Shown one piece after another: positions 1 to 11,323 of a DNA stretch of 64,000 nucleotides. The stretch is from positions 23,273,050 to 23,337,049 of the forward strand of contig JAOANR010000003.1 of assembly GCA_030278955.1 (NCBI GenBank). Reading direction: 5' to 3'. Position numbers and translations under genes: made by a program. A model generated the notes under the pieces. It worked only from the letters and a program-made list of their open reading frames with translations. It ran no database searches and was not told the origin of the DNA. The stretch comes from Hygrophila difformis (taxonomy: Eukaryota; Streptophyta; Magnoliopsida; Lamiales; Acanthaceae). Each line of letters starts with the position of its first letter. Within the stretch, counting starts at the first letter, position 1.

Positions 1-1006
1 CATGGAAACCATGCTGGGGGCACTTTCTGAGCAGATTGAAGAATCAGTCCTTGGCGTCATACAAGGACTCTTCCGGTTTCATGTTGAACTCCGCAATTTT
101 AGATCGGCATTCATCCACCTTGGATTCCAGAAAGTACTTCGCCAGGAAATTCCTGATCACTTCTTCCCATGTGGACTTCTGATTGACTGGCAGCGATTTG
201 TACCACGTTCGTGCTCCACTAGACGAAGAGAATGAAAACAATCTCAAACGAATAGTGTTAGAAGATACATTATGATTCTTAATGGTGTCACACAATTCCA
301 GGAAAGTTTGCAAATGGTCATGCGGGTCTTCATGATTTGCCCCTGCAAACTGATTGCTCTGAACAAGGTTGATGAGTGCCGGCTTTAATTCAAAATTCCT
401 GGCCAAGAATGGAGCTTGCCCAGGAATGTTCAAATATGGCTCCAGAATGGGCTTCATGTAGTCAGCAGCTGCCGCTTGTTGATTGTTCCCCGGCCCTCCT
501 TGGTATTGCTGTGGGTAGAAGTTTTGGTTCAGATAGTAGTTCCTTGGGTCATTGAAATCATTTGGGTTGGGTGGATTTTGATTTTGATTGTACTGATGGT
601 TCTGGAACTGAGGATTCTGGAAATTTTGATTGTTTGGATTATTCTGGTTAAGTGGGATATCAAACTGGTTTTGGGGAGGTGGTGGGTTGAGATTTTGATT
701 ACCGACGTTAGGGAGATTCCCCTCTCCTTGGATTTCATTCAATGGAGGGTCATCTATATAATCGTCATCTCCATCTCGATTTTCATGTAGTGGTGGTGGG
801 TTGTTGTCAATGATGACAGGGATAATGGGTGGATTGGCTGGTAATTGTGCCATGTCAGAAACTTCACTGCTTGTACTGGAAGAAGGTACTCGTTCTCTCT
901 TTTCCTGCTCTTTCCTCTGCTTAGTGAGGGCTTTGATTCGTCTTGCTTCCCTTTCTATTTCGAGGTTGAGTGGAAGTTCAGGTGGTGTTTCCTTTCTTCG
1001 TTGCAT
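1..1006 (-). pseudogene. Athila-like Ty3/gypsy gag, 5' part, with in-frame stop, cut by window edge
   Basis: The reading frame starts at the ATG at 1004-1006 and runs leftward. The N-terminal half is low-complexity and rich in Asn, Gln and Pro. After it comes a recognisable retrotransposon gag domain (about residues 200-315) with the patterns EDPHDHLQTFLELCDTIK, IRLRLFSFS, ARTWYKSLP and FLAKYF. These fit the gag of Athila-type plant Ty3/gypsy elements, which packages element RNA into particles. A TGA at 44-46 stops the frame in the segment LYDAKD, but the same frame continues behind it with FNLLRKCPQHGFH to the edge. This is therefore a premature stop, not the natural end. The tRNA-Asp primer site 220 bp upstream agrees with Athila. 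The rest of gag-pol lies outside the window. Confidence 0.8.
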
Positions 1007-1227
1007 GTACAGCTTCGTTCAATAAGGACAGTACCAGCATAATCCCCAGGTTAGAGCTGTTCTAGAGAAATAATTTCTCAGAAATCAACATCCTCTCATT
1101 TAGAGTTTTGCTACTCTAAATGTTGAATTGATTGTTGAGAATAGGATATTTTTGTTTTGAATAAAATATGTACACTAGCTATGAGTAAATCAGGAGTTTA
1201 ATTCTCTTATAAAACGGCGCTGCATCC
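1007..1227 (-). other. Untranslated leader between LTR and gag
   Basis: This 221-bp AT-rich stretch lies between the primer-binding site and the gag start codon of the minus-strand element. I see no coding potential in it. Its place and length fit the 5' leader of a Ty3/gypsy element. Confidence 0.6.
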
Positions 1228-1245
1228 TCCCCGACAACGGCGCCA
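1228..1245 (-). other. Primer-binding site for tRNA-Asp
   Basis: Read on the minus strand the 18 bases are TGGCGCCGTTGTCGGGGA. They match the 3' end of plant tRNA-Asp (TGGCGCCGTTGCCGGGGA) with one mismatch. This is where minus-strand DNA synthesis of the element starts, and it fixes the inner edge of the 5' LTR at 1245/1246. Confidence 0.9.
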
Positions 1246-3225
1246 TGAAACTTTTGACAATTTCCCACACGAGTATTTTTGAAAGTAATAATCCCAGTCT
1301 ATATTTTATTTAATGAAATTCAATTTATGGTGATGGAGTTGGGATTAAGGATATATTTATAGGTCGTCGTGTTTTTATTACTCGTGTTAAGAAACTGTGG
1401 CCCGAAAGCGCACGGTGTCAAAAATTGCAAAAATTTGTAGGTAAGTCCGGATCGTTCACTGGAGGATGTGCGATGAAAGCAGGTCCCACACCATTTCATA
1501 AGATTTTCAACTCGGTTACTCAATTCAAAATGGATTCATGCTAACATTTATTTGACATAATTTAAACTACACTATCAAAGCAGATAAAATTATTCTACAA
1601 AGCAGATAACTCTAGGCTACCGAGCAATTAAATCTAGGTCTATAAAGCGGATAAAATTATTCTAAGGAAGCTGTGAATCTATGCTATGCTAGTTATGAAG
1701 CTGATTCAATGCGGACAGAAAGGACAGGGAGAAGAGAATAAAAATTGGACAAGATTTAGATAAAGCATAATTAAACTTCTATTTTTATACACGGATCTTT
1801 GTTTGGGATAATCCTATCAGATAGCTAATTCTCATGCTCTCAATATTATGTTCCCTTTGACAGACATGTACTTACAGTATGAGTTTACATGTTCTTAAGA
1901 CCACAAATTCTAAGATACCACAAATTTATAACTGCCCCGGCCAGGGTATGTTATTTCATCTGTGGTGGACTAGCAACACCTGACAAATCATTAGTTGAAG
2001 TGCCAGGTACGGCTATCATTCCCCCATGTCACACCCAAAATCTAAATTAAACATGAACTATCCCTTAACTCTCAGTCTTAGTAGCAGCTAGAAGTTCTCT
2101 AAATACATCCGAGTGACCTCTATAAAAGCATTTAAAAGAAAGCGGTAAAGAAAGCATTTAAAATCCTATCACTCGGAAGTTTTAAAAGCATCATGGTAGT
2201 AAATGAGAGCCCCCAGTCATGAAGACCGGATGCAGATCAAGAATTCCCGGACATCAGTAAACCGCTCGCAGTGTTTACCTACTTCCGGGTGGTTATGAGA
2301 TACAAACTAATGAAACAAACCAGTAAATTAGTTTGTCCCGGATGCACTCACTCAAGACTCAAAAATAGGCTCTGGCAGAAGAGGATAGCAGTTGAAAGAG
2401 TAATCAACCCTATCTTAGAAAATAACCAAGGCCTGGGTGTTGTTCCTCTAGAATTATCTATCACACTGTATTTGAATCCAAGTGGATCCCATCTCGGTGT
2501 AATATCTAAGACTAGATTCCCAACAGACAGCAATTTTGGAAAATAATAAATCTTTGAAAATCATTCCCTAAACAGGTACTAGACTCTCAATTAAAACACA
2601 GATCCTTTCAGTCTAGGTGAGACCTAATTGCTGACTCTGCTTCAAATTTCCCAAAATCAACCCCCAGTCGAATGTGAATTAGTCATAACTGTAGAATGTA
2701 TCCCTTACTGAGAACTGGATTTTATAAAGAAATTTTTATTAGAAGTTTGTTATGCAATATCTGATTGAAAATCATGACTTCTATGTCCAACGGAAGGATT
2801 CCAAAATAATTAGACCACATTATCTACATAATATTATCATGCATAAGTTTATATGAAAAGTGTAAAATTAAACTGACCCAAGATATAAAGCGGATCTAGA
2901 CAGAATTTGGAACACCGAATGAATTAGTCAGGGACTAAAGGATGGCAGAATAAGTAAAGGGAAATGGACTGCAGTTGACTGTGGTCCAACCCTTTATCAT
3001 TCGGATGGAGTGAATTTAGACAGCAATTTGATCTAGAATGACAGTGGTCGCTGTCATTCAGACCTTTACTATCTGTGAAAGGGGATGAAATCCTACATGC
3101 TCTCTTGATGTCTTAATTACATAGATGACATTGACCTATGTCATCTAGTGTTGGAACAGCTTGAGATTTGGGTTTGAAAATAAAATAAGAAGATGAAACT
3201 GTATCTGGACAGAAACTGGCTGAGT

Positions 3226-3359
3226 GACTACTTCATTTCCCGGTAAAAGGACCGTTCGCCTGACCTCATCAATCACTGTTCAGACCATGCAAAATAACGA
3301 GCAGTAATTAACACAAAGACTATGGGCTACTTCATTTCCCGGTGAAGGGACCGTTCGCC
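3226..3359. repeat. Direct repeat, about 35 bp, spaced 97 bp
   Basis: The segment ctacttcatttcccggt followed by aaggaccgttcgcc-like sequence occurs at about 3228-3262 and again at about 3325-3359, with two or three differences. It lies inside the probable LTR and may be a regulatory repeat of the element. No function can be read from it. Confidence 0.6.
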
Positions 3360-3879
3360 AACATTATTCTGTATATTTCTTACTGTTCATTCCACACAAT
3401 AACAGATGAAGACCAAAATGAAGTGAAAATAAAAACACGAGAGAAGAATAATACAAATCATCTTGCATGAGAGACATTGGTTTCTCATGCAAGGATTATA
3501 GATTTGGACCCATAATTATTCATTAACCTAAATAATCTCTCTTTCCATAATTAATTAATTACAGTCCAGATTATCTGTTTAAGTTAAATGAATTTCATTT
3601 TTTTTTTTTGTAAAATAATCTTTTAGTGATGAATTGAACAAAATTCCTTATACCAAGTAATCATTGATCTTAATTATTGCTAACTTTGATCTTTAATTAT
3701 TGATATAGGGGTTCAACTAATTAAATGTGAAAATGGAGAATGAAAATTTTGGCAGCATAACACCTTATGTTGCAATCTGAGATATTGCGTCTTAATCCGT
3801 GGGATTAAGACGGGAATGATGCAACATTATGGTGGGTTAAAGATAATAATAATAATAAAATGAGGATTTTGGATGAAAA

Positions 3880-5600
3880 TGGTGCAGTATGACGCCAACC
3901 AGCCTTATGACGTGATCCTTGGATTGCGTCATAGGGTTGGCGTCAAACGGGTTAGAAAAGAGGGTAAGGGTCACTAATGACGCGGAACCTTGTGCTATGA
4001 CCCCAATGGTTGGCGTCAAACAGCGGTTTGGCGTCAAATATGACTTAGAGATTTTACTTTGAAGATGGGGGAGGTCATGACGTGGAACACTAAATTATGA
4101 TGTGATCCTATGATCACGTCACGGGTTCTACGTCATAAGAAAACAAAATAAACATGCAAAAATTTGGGGTTCCATGTCATGGATCATGGGAATTGCGTCA
4201 TGACCCGTGGGGCCATGACGGGATACATAACATGGAACAATTTTGGCCGAAAAGCATTTATGACGCCAAACATGCCCTATGACCCCAACGTGGTTGGCGT
4301 CAAAGGGTGGTTGGCGTCATAGCACTTTCAGTCATGCAAATGTTTTTAAGGCCAGAGGCATGTATGACGCCAAACCTGCCCATGACCTCAACTTAGTTGA
4401 CGTCAAAGGGTGGTTGGCATCAAACATGCTCCAGAATGCAGAAATGACCAATATTTTGGGCCATAAATGCCTTTTGACGCCAAACCTTCCCTATGACCCC
4501 AACGTGGTTGGCGTCATAGGGCGGTTGGCGTCAAAGCCTTTCCAGAATGCACCATGAATGGAGGAAAATGCAGAATAAAATATTCATAACATTTCTACGC
4601 TTAATGGTCCGATCATGCTGAAATAAACAAAACAAAATAGAGTCTAGGCTATAGAATGAAAATGAAGATGACCCTAAACTAACCAGCAAGCATTAATCAC
4701 ACCCACAGCCCAAATTAATGTTCTAAACACATATCCATACATTAATCAACCATAACATGGGGCAAAAATAAAAGCAAATAAGGGCCAAATGGCCAAAATG
4801 AAAAGAAAGCAAAATAGAATCCATGGATTAGAATATCCATTTCATGTTTTTGGGATATTAGAGAAGATTGAATTCCATTTTCTCATAAATGGACTTGATA
4901 ACACCATTAATGGGTGTTTCAAGTCATAAATCAAAATAACAAGGTTTCAAAACACAATAAAAAGTATAAAACTGGCTATCTAATGCTATAACTAAGCTAA
5001 CATTAAAAGAACAAAGGCAATAATTAAACTAAGCTATGAACAGAAATTAAATAATACAAAAAAAAAATAAACCTAACTAAGACTACCTCCGCGATCTGCT
5101 CCAGAATATGCCTTCAAGAGTAAGTAAGAGTGTAACCCCCAGCACCTTGGGATCATGCCCAATTTATAGGCACAGAACCCTAGGCCCATGGGCCTTATTG
5201 ACGTGGAACACGCTTCATGCATGTCGTGGAACTCAGCTTGGCGTCAACCCTCGCATGACGCGGAACTCCTACTGATGACGCGGAACATGCTTGACGTCAA
5301 GCTCGGTTTGGCGTCAAAGGTTCCCAAACCGAAAACAAATGTTGCTCCTGCTTGGGCAACCTTTGACGTGGAAGTCTTGGCGTCAATGACGTGAAGCTTG
5401 CTTGGCGTCAAAGCCTTTGTTTGACGTCAAGCCTTGTATTGTCTTCAATTGACGCGGAACCCTTCTCACGACGCAATCCTCATGCCTTGGTTGGCGTCAT
5501 AGGGTTTCAGTCGAGTCCTTTGCTCTTCAGCTAATGACGCAAACCTTTCTAATGACGCGGAACATTGGTGTCATAGGCTTTTATTGGCGTCATACCTGTG
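3880..5600. repeat. Region dense in TTGGCGTCA / TGACGCCAA inverted motifs
   Basis: More than twenty copies of TTGGCGTCA, TGACGCCAA, TGACGCGGAAC, TGACGTGGAAC or TGACGTCAA occur in both orientations over 1.7 kb. Neighbouring copies often face each other, for example TGACGCCAA ... TTGGCGTCA 35-60 bp apart, so local hairpins are possible. The most regular part, about 4261-4550, is three units spaced 104-110 bp, each reading TGACGCCAA, a CCTATGACCCCAACG-like middle, GTTGGCGTCA, then a second GTTGGCGTCA. The open frame at 4279-4557 is a by-product of this repeat. TGACGTCA-like cores resemble bZIP binding sites, so a promoter role for the LTR is possible but unproven. Confidence 0.75.
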
Positions 5601-5920
5601 AAAAATATATTTTTGTGGAATTTCATTTTCTTTTTCCATCTTTTTCATTTTTTTTGTGGGCTATTTTATTCTTTTGCCCATCTCTTTCATTCCTTTTTCT
5701 TTTCTTTTCTTTTTCTCATGTTTTTGGATTTTTCTAGCATAAATTTGTAATAAAATTACATATTTATGCATTTTTCATACCAGCTTATTATTTTTACAGT
5801 TATGCATAAATCAGTCCAATTCAACTGCTTTCTTATTTAATATAAGAACGGAATGCGATCAAATGTCCGTTTCAGATACGGAAATGGATTGAAAATAATG
5901 GACATTTTTTGCCATTATCA

Positions 5921-6120
5921 ATAAGGCGCAAAGCGAAAGAAATATGGGAATAAGGCCTTTTTTAAAATCAAACATTTTAAAAAGCACATGGGCCCTAGAT
6001 TTCCAAAGAATATATAAGCCTTTCTAAATCGGTTAGCCCAAAACAGGTCGTGGGTTGAACCAAAATAAGTAGGCCGTAGGCCTGCACCCTGGGCCAAATT
6101 TTATCTTTTTTTTTAAGGAA
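5921..6120. other. Unassigned spacer
   Basis: About 200 bp between the probable LTR end and the SINE. I see no gene or clear repeat here. Confidence 0.4.
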
Positions 6121-6164
6121 AATTATTTTATAGACGAATAAGACAATATTCCAAACGATCTCCA

Positions 6165-6333
6165 GAAAGGGGATGATGACTTAGTCCAAGTGGTTAAGTC
6201 CCTAAACTTCCAATGGAAGGTTGGAAGTTCGATCCCCACCGGCCCTCCCTCCCTTTTATTTCCCTTTGTAATTTGTGTGGCATGAGCTCCCACCACCCCT
6301 TCCCAGGCCTTCAATGGCTCTCCAAAAAAAAAA
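6165..6333 (+). mobile_element. tRNA-derived SINE
   Basis: An RNA polymerase III A box (TGACTTAGTCCAAGTGG, 6177-6193) and a B box (GGAAGTTCGATCCCC, 6223-6237) stand at tRNA-like spacing. A pyrimidine-rich body follows, then a run of ten A at 6324-6333. This is the structure of a plant tRNA-derived SINE, copied by LINE reverse transcriptase. The flanks (gatctccagaaag before, gtctctagagaaag after) are only loosely alike, so a target duplication is not certain. The fit to a true tRNA is poor; a tRNA pseudogene is the alternative. Confidence 0.65.
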
Positions 6334-6559
6334 TTGGTCTCTAGAGAAAGCGCCCCTCCAAAATATTTATTGGAGTCAAAGCCCACTCTTTCCAAACCTT
6401 ATAGATAGGGCCCCAAGTTTTTAATAGTTAATAACTAAATTAATATACTAATTAAAATTATTGAGTGAAAATACAAAAATACCTTTATTGTATTGTTATA
6501 TAGAAAATGAGGTACCCATCATCACATTATAGACATTATTGTAGTAATGATTTATATAT

Positions 6560-6990
6560 TAAAGTGGTAACAATTGTTTAATGAGTGTAGTAACGTTAGC
6601 CAACAAATCATGGTAAAAATTGGATATTGTCGTAACGAAATAATTGAACAGTGGTAACCAATAATATAATATATTGTAACCTAATCTTTTATAAGGTTGT
6701 AACCAAATAATGAGTAATGTGGTAACCATGGGTTTACCGCATGTTTTAAATAGGGGACGGACCATCCCATACCGTCCCAATGTTTCTGTTTACCTAAGAA
6801 GGGACGGTCTCCGTGCTCTGTGTGCAATGTGGTAATCAATGAACTAGAAATATTGTAACGAACCATGTTAAAGTGTGGTAACTGGCCACTTAGAAACGTG
6901 GTAACAAAATATAAATGTGGTAACAATGTTATTTTGTGGTAAATAGTGAAATACAAACATGGTGACCTTTGTTTAACGAGTGTGGTAATC
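6560..6990 (+). repeat. Degenerate 22-bp tandem array, core GTGGTAACC (left array)
   Basis: About fifteen copies of a GTGGTAACC-like core (for example at 6651, 6719, 6874, 6897 and 6916) follow each other at 19-24 bp or a multiple of it. The sequence between cores is AT-rich and variable. A gap at about 6730-6825 holds facing GGGACGG/CCGTCCC motifs. The same array in the same orientation recurs at 22402-22880, on the other side of the gene-fragment block. Confidence 0.75.
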
Positions 6991-7178
6991 TCGAACGCAC
7001 TATATTGGCATATGGAAACTGAGAACTCGATTTGTGGTACTACAAATGGGATTGTGTGATACTCTATATTGTATTTGAGTGGTCACCTAATATATACTAA
7101 TACATGTACGGCACCATTCTATTTACTTTTGTGACAACTTACTAACTCATATGTAGTAAACCCTATACATATCTATTA
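6991..7178. other. Unassigned AT-rich spacer
   Basis: No gene or repeat is recognised between the left 22-bp array and the MITE. Confidence 0.4.
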
Positions 7179-7438
7179 CTTCCTCCGTCTCGTAATGATC
7201 TTGACGTTTGATTTTGTGCTACTATTCACATACAGAATTTCACTTAAAGTTTTATCATAGTTATACAAGTTAAAATATAATCAAGTGAGATCTTGTTAGA
7301 TTCATCTTGTCGTGTAGTTTTTATATATCGAACTTTTAGAATTTTTAATTGTACAGAATTTGAGTTATTAATGATTTAAAGTGTGCATTGGACTACGTGA
7401 AAGTTGGGTTTGTAAAAATCATTCTGAGGCGGAGGTAG
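7179..7438 (+). mobile_element. Stowaway-type MITE, copy 1 (260 bp)
   Basis: Inverted ends CTTCCTCCGTCTC... and ...GAGGCGGAGGTAG are flanked by TA on both sides (7177-7178 and 7439-7440), the Tc1/mariner target duplication. It is 260 bp long, exactly like the copies at 23268 and 26390, and shares the internal segment tcaagtgagatcttgttaga. Non-autonomous and non-coding. Confidence 0.9.
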
Positions 7439-7439
7439 T

Positions 7440-9277
7440 ACATCTTATAAATGGGAGAGCTCAAACTCTCCAAAACCCCAATTCAATTCTCCACCGTAGG
7501 ATCCTAATTTAATTGCAATCATGGCCATTCATTTCTGAATTGATTTTTACCCGTTTGATCAGAAATTGCAGGGGAGATGGAATGCGGGCCATTAGATCAA
7601 ACTTTTATTCACATTGGTGTCATCGAGTTACCCATTCTTCTTCTGCAAATTCTCTCCGTCGCAGTAGGAAGTTCATCCCTGTAATCCTTCTTGTTCCGTC
7701 CTTCGAATTAGGGTTTCGCTCGCTTTTTATTTGTTTATACATTTGCCTTGCCGTTCGTTTCCATCTCTCTTCTTGCCCTAGGTTGCTTCACCCATTCAAT
7801 TTCTTCACCCATTCAATCGCTTGTTTCACCCATTCAGATTTAATCGCTTGTCTCGCGCAGAGCTCTCGCGAACCCGCTCGATTGTGTATATTGTTTCGTC
7901 TAAAAGGCCGTCGAAACTCCCGGGGGAAACGACGGCAATTCCCCAACGCAGCGAGAGACCACGCGAGTTCAGGCCGCCGCCTAGGGCTTTGATTTCTTCG
8001 TCTGGTTTGGAGCTAAGTTTTGTCAAATTTTTCTTCGGTTGTGTATATACGATTCCATTCGAAGGATTCTCTTCCATTTCCCGGCAAAAGTGCTTCTCGC
8101 AAAATTCGATACGACCAGGTGTGGCGACACCCTAATCCCCGTTTACTTACTCAGGTTCCACTCCCTCTTTCTGTCTCCATTTGCAAATTGCGATGTCTTT
8201 TTATATTTCAATGTGTTCATTTTCGTGTTTTTATTGTAAAGACCATGCCTTTCTTTTTCCTGTCTCCTGTCATATATCTGCCAATTGCTGTTATTGCCTA
8301 ATTGGGCATTTTTTTCTTGTTCGGCTTTGCTCCTAATTGCTTCTGGGGATTGTATTTGTTTTTGTAATTCGATACGTTAAACTAGATTCTTGCAGTGGGA
8401 AACATGAATAAACCAGCTTTGTCTTTACCTTCGCTCATGCCGTCTCCGATCTGATACTCAGGTGGAGTTTGGGGCTTTGGTTTTGTATTTGAGCGTCGGA
8501 GTCTGGAATTGAGATTGTTTTGGGTGTGTAATTTCGTAGGGTTTGAATCCGTAGCGCTTCGTTTTGGGGAAATTGTTTTTTTTACCTAGATTGGTCGATT
8601 TTTTAGGGTTTGGTTGTTTATAATGGAAGGAAATAAGGATGAGGCAAAGAATTCTATCTCTAAAAGAATTCTAAGTTCTTGATGTAAAGGCTGCGTTATC
8701 TGTGTTCTAAGGATTACCAAAATGTATATTCCAAATTTTGGCCTGTGATGTAGTTGTAATATTAACCTGCTAGATTCACTTTAAATGAGCTTGAAAAACA
8801 ACTCATTAATCTATAGTCGAACCGCAGGAATTTTACCTGTTTGTGGGTTTTTCCTTAACGATGGTATTGGGCTAATAATTCTAATTTAAAACATAGAACA
8901 AAGTTGATGAAGTTATATAGTATCATCTGTTGTTGAGTTAAAAATGGTGGATTGCGTGTACCTTTTATCCAAACTACTTTTTCTTTTAAATTGTGAATTT
9001 TATACGGAACCTGGGAAAGAGGATCCCATGCTGCATTTTGTTTACATGGTTTTCTTTGACAGTTGCATTTCATATAAACGCTGATGACAACCACCCTTTT
9101 GTTGCTTTTGCGTGCTGCAACTGCTGTCAACAGTTTAAGATACAACTTAACATGATTTTTTCTTTGCAGTGATTCTGTTAACAATATCTGGTTTCTATAG
9201 GACGCAGTTGATTGTTGATATTTGGTGTAAGCTTCTAGAGGCATTCATATAATCAAATCTTGGCTACTGAGATAAAC
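7440..9277 (+). promoter_or_regulatory. Probable promoter and intron-containing 5' leader of the LNK-like fragment
   Basis: A TATA-like TTATAAATG at 7445-7453 is followed by pyrimidine-rich, leader-like sequence and several possible splice signals, but no conserved protein. Open frames such as 7513-7992 have no recognisable domain. It ends at the first plausible LNK-like exon. Captured promoter and leader DNA is the simplest reading. The motif atgaataaaccagctttg at 8404 also occurs at the start of the RecQ fragment (11594). Confidence 0.4.
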
Positions 9278-10440
9278 ATGCAACCATCAAGACTTTGTTT
9301 GAAGAATAATATTGTAGACATGGATAGTAATGAATTCTGTGGGTATGACATTGCTCTCGGTGACAACACTGCTGCAGTGGATGACAATTGCTTTAGTTAT
9401 TTAATTAGTGACATGAACTGCTCCACCAGTGATCTCAGTGTCTTCGAAAAATCTGAGAATAAATCTGGCAGTGATTTTCTATACTATGATTGGCCTGAAA
9501 TTGGGAACTTTGAGGATGTCGACAAGATGTTCAGGTAATTTGAAACTGTGTTTAATCTGGTTTTCATATGTGTGTGTGTGTGTATTCACTTATAAGTGTG
9601 CCTTTCATGTCTTCCAGAAGCTCTGATTCAATATTTGGTCTTGGGGTCAATAAAGAAGATGATTTAGGTTGGTTGTCATCAGCAGATGATCTTGGTCTAG
9701 GAGGGTCTGGAAATGTGCTGAAGTCTGATGCTAAATTTCTTTCCCCAGAGTTCAATATTGCTGAGCATGTATTAGGAAATGATGCCTCTATCAGAGGCTG
9801 TTCTATAAATGATTCTATGTGCTCTGCTCCAATTAGATCTGAGGACAGTGCTTGGACTTCAGAAAGAAACGATTCTTATAGGAGTTTCACCACTGAACCA
9901 GCGATATATGACAACAAAAATGGATTTACCCCTCTTGAACAGGTCAATTGTTTCTTTTCTTCTACTTACGCATCACCATGTGTGTGTGTCAGCAATCTGC
10001 TCATGTCTATCTTCTAAGAATGGTTTAATGTGTATTTTATCATATCATATTTCACCATCATCAACCAGCATTATATCAGTCGATTAAAAGGAAGATTTTC
10101 ACTGGTAATAGTTATTTGTGTTACTTGAAGCTAAAATCCGTGTTGATAACCCTCTTATTAGTGGCAGCTTCTGCAAGTTGGGGATAGCAGATTTATAGAG
10201 AATTTATGGGATGCTGGTGTTGAGCATTAGTCATGCCAATTAATGCTTCTCAATCAGTATGAGTGTATGACTGAATCTAATCTTTGTTTGATAAATTTGC
10301 AGATGAATGAGCACAATGGGCAAGCACAGAACCAATTTAATGGAGAAAGCAAACGATACAACTTTCCAGATGAACTAATGCATCCTCCAGGGCTGGGTCA
10401 TAACGAAGCTTTTCCACGTGTTGATATGCAGCACCTCTCT
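9278..10440 (+). pseudogene. LNK1/LNK2-like clock gene fragment (three exons)
   Basis: Exons 9278-9534, 9618-9942 and 10303 onward join with good GT-AG sites. The diagnostic segment is YYDWPEIGNFEDVDKMFR, which spans the first junction into SSDSIFGLG and then a DDLGWLSSADDLG stretch. This matches the conserved acidic block of plant LNK proteins (night-light-inducible, clock-regulated transcriptional coactivators that act with RVE factors). The N-terminal DWxDEEL-type start and the long C-terminal part of LNK are missing. The third exon (MNEHNGQAQNQFNGESKR) runs straight into DnaJ coding sequence, so this is a chimeric fragment. The choice between LNK1 and LNK2 is uncertain. Confidence 0.75.
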
Positions 10441-11323
10441 CAGGGTCCTTCTAGCAATGCGAAGAATACTGCTACCAGTGGAAAAGACGACGCAGGTTCT
10501 GTCAATGGAGGAGTTGCTAATGGAGAGAGGACTTACACGGAGGAGCACGTACAGTTGGTGAGACAAATCAAGACAAAGAAGGATTATTATGCGATTCTTG
10601 GTTTAGAAAAGAATTGTTCCGTGGAGGAGGTTCGAAAGGCTTATATGAAGTTGTCGCTCAAAGTCCATCCTGATAAGAACAAGGCTCCAGGTTCTGAGGA
10701 GGCGTTTAAGAAAGTTAGCAAGGCGTTCAAGTGTTTGAGTGATGATGAATCAAGGCGGCAGTATGATCAAGTTGGTTTGGTCGATGAGTTTGAGCATAAC
10801 CAACAGTACCCAGTTAGGAGGAGGAGGAGGCAAAATACGAATGACTTCTTTGATGATGAGTTTGACCCAGATGAGATCTTCCGTGCGTTCTTTGGCCAGC
10901 GTGATCTGTTCAGAAATACACGTGTACCGGACTAGAACACATAATATCGGTGCTCATCAGAGGGAAGATTTGGGTGGTGGAGGCCCCAATGTCATGCTTC
11001 TTCTTCAGTTGCTTCCATTTTTGATAATCATTCTTCTTGCTTATCTCCCATTTTCGGAACCTGAGTACTCATTGCAAAGAAACTATTACTACTAGTTCAA
11101 GAAGACAATAGAGAAACATGGAGTGGACTATTTTGTTAAGTCAAGTCAGTTTGATGAGAGTTATCCTGTGGGAAGCCCGAGCCGAGATGAGATTGAAAAT
11201 AATGTGATGAAGGATTACAAACATCTGCTTGGACGCTATTGTCACATGGAAATGCAGAGGCGTCACTGGAATAAGCACTTTCCGACCCCCCATTGTGACA
11301 AGCTTAACAGTTTGGTGGCATGA
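10440..11323 (+). pseudogene. DNAJ49-type ER J-protein fragment (DnaJ plus DUF1977), frameshifted
   Basis: A J domain begins near 10573 (KKDYYAILGLEKNCSVEEVR) with an intact HPD motif in KVHPDKN, the site that stimulates Hsp70 ATPase. A basic patch (RRRRRQ) and an acidic FDPDEIFRAFFGQ follow. The membrane segment (MLLLQLLPFLIIILLAYLPF, about 10990-11049) and the DUF1977 tail ending TPHCDKL (11123-11320) show that it derives from a DNAJB12/14-like, ER-anchored cochaperone. It is broken twice: the frame shifts between about 10905 and 10935, and a TAG at about 11092 stops the membrane frame where coding resumes in the same frame. The N-terminal zinc-ribbon-like part is missing and replaced by LNK-like sequence. 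Confidence 0.9.

Larger units (their letters stand above)
1246..5920 (-). mobile_element. Probable long 5' LTR of the Athila-like element
   Basis: The LTR begins directly beside the primer site. On the plus strand it starts TGAAACTTTT, so on the sense strand it ends in CA. The best outer end I find is CCATTATCA at 5912-5920, which gives TGATAATGG as the sense start and a TG...CA LTR of about 4.7 kb. That would be long for Athila and is nearer the size seen in Tat/Ogre elements. No second LTR is in the window, so the outer boundary is inferred. Other insertions inside it cannot be excluded; TGTCACACCC near 2028 is an alternative edge. I see no conserved gene inside it. Confidence 0.5.

Noticed and set aside
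2028..2045. TGTCACACCC as the start of another LTR
   Set aside because: No matching second end or target duplication could be found; kept only as an alternative boundary of the Athila-like LTR.
4279..4557. A 92-codon frame with repeated WLAS and DPNVVGV phrases, possibly a repeat protein
   Set aside because: The phrases are the 104-110-bp DNA repeat with TTGGCGTCA motifs in translation.
6560..6990. Regularly spaced short repeats suggesting a CRISPR array
   Set aside because: Repeats are degenerate, spacers are about 13 bp and not unique in character, no cas genes are present, and the DNA is from a plant nucleus.
7062..7085. TCTATATTGTATTTG as the 5' end of the large Helitron
   Set aside because: It is preceded by C and not A, and would put the MITE inside the element without support. 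The site at 7443 fits slightly better but is also weak.
7513..7992. A 159-codon open frame upstream of the LNK-like exons
   Set aside because: No domain, overlapping alternatives in other frames, and a position in leader-like pyrimidine-rich DNA. Probably untranslated.
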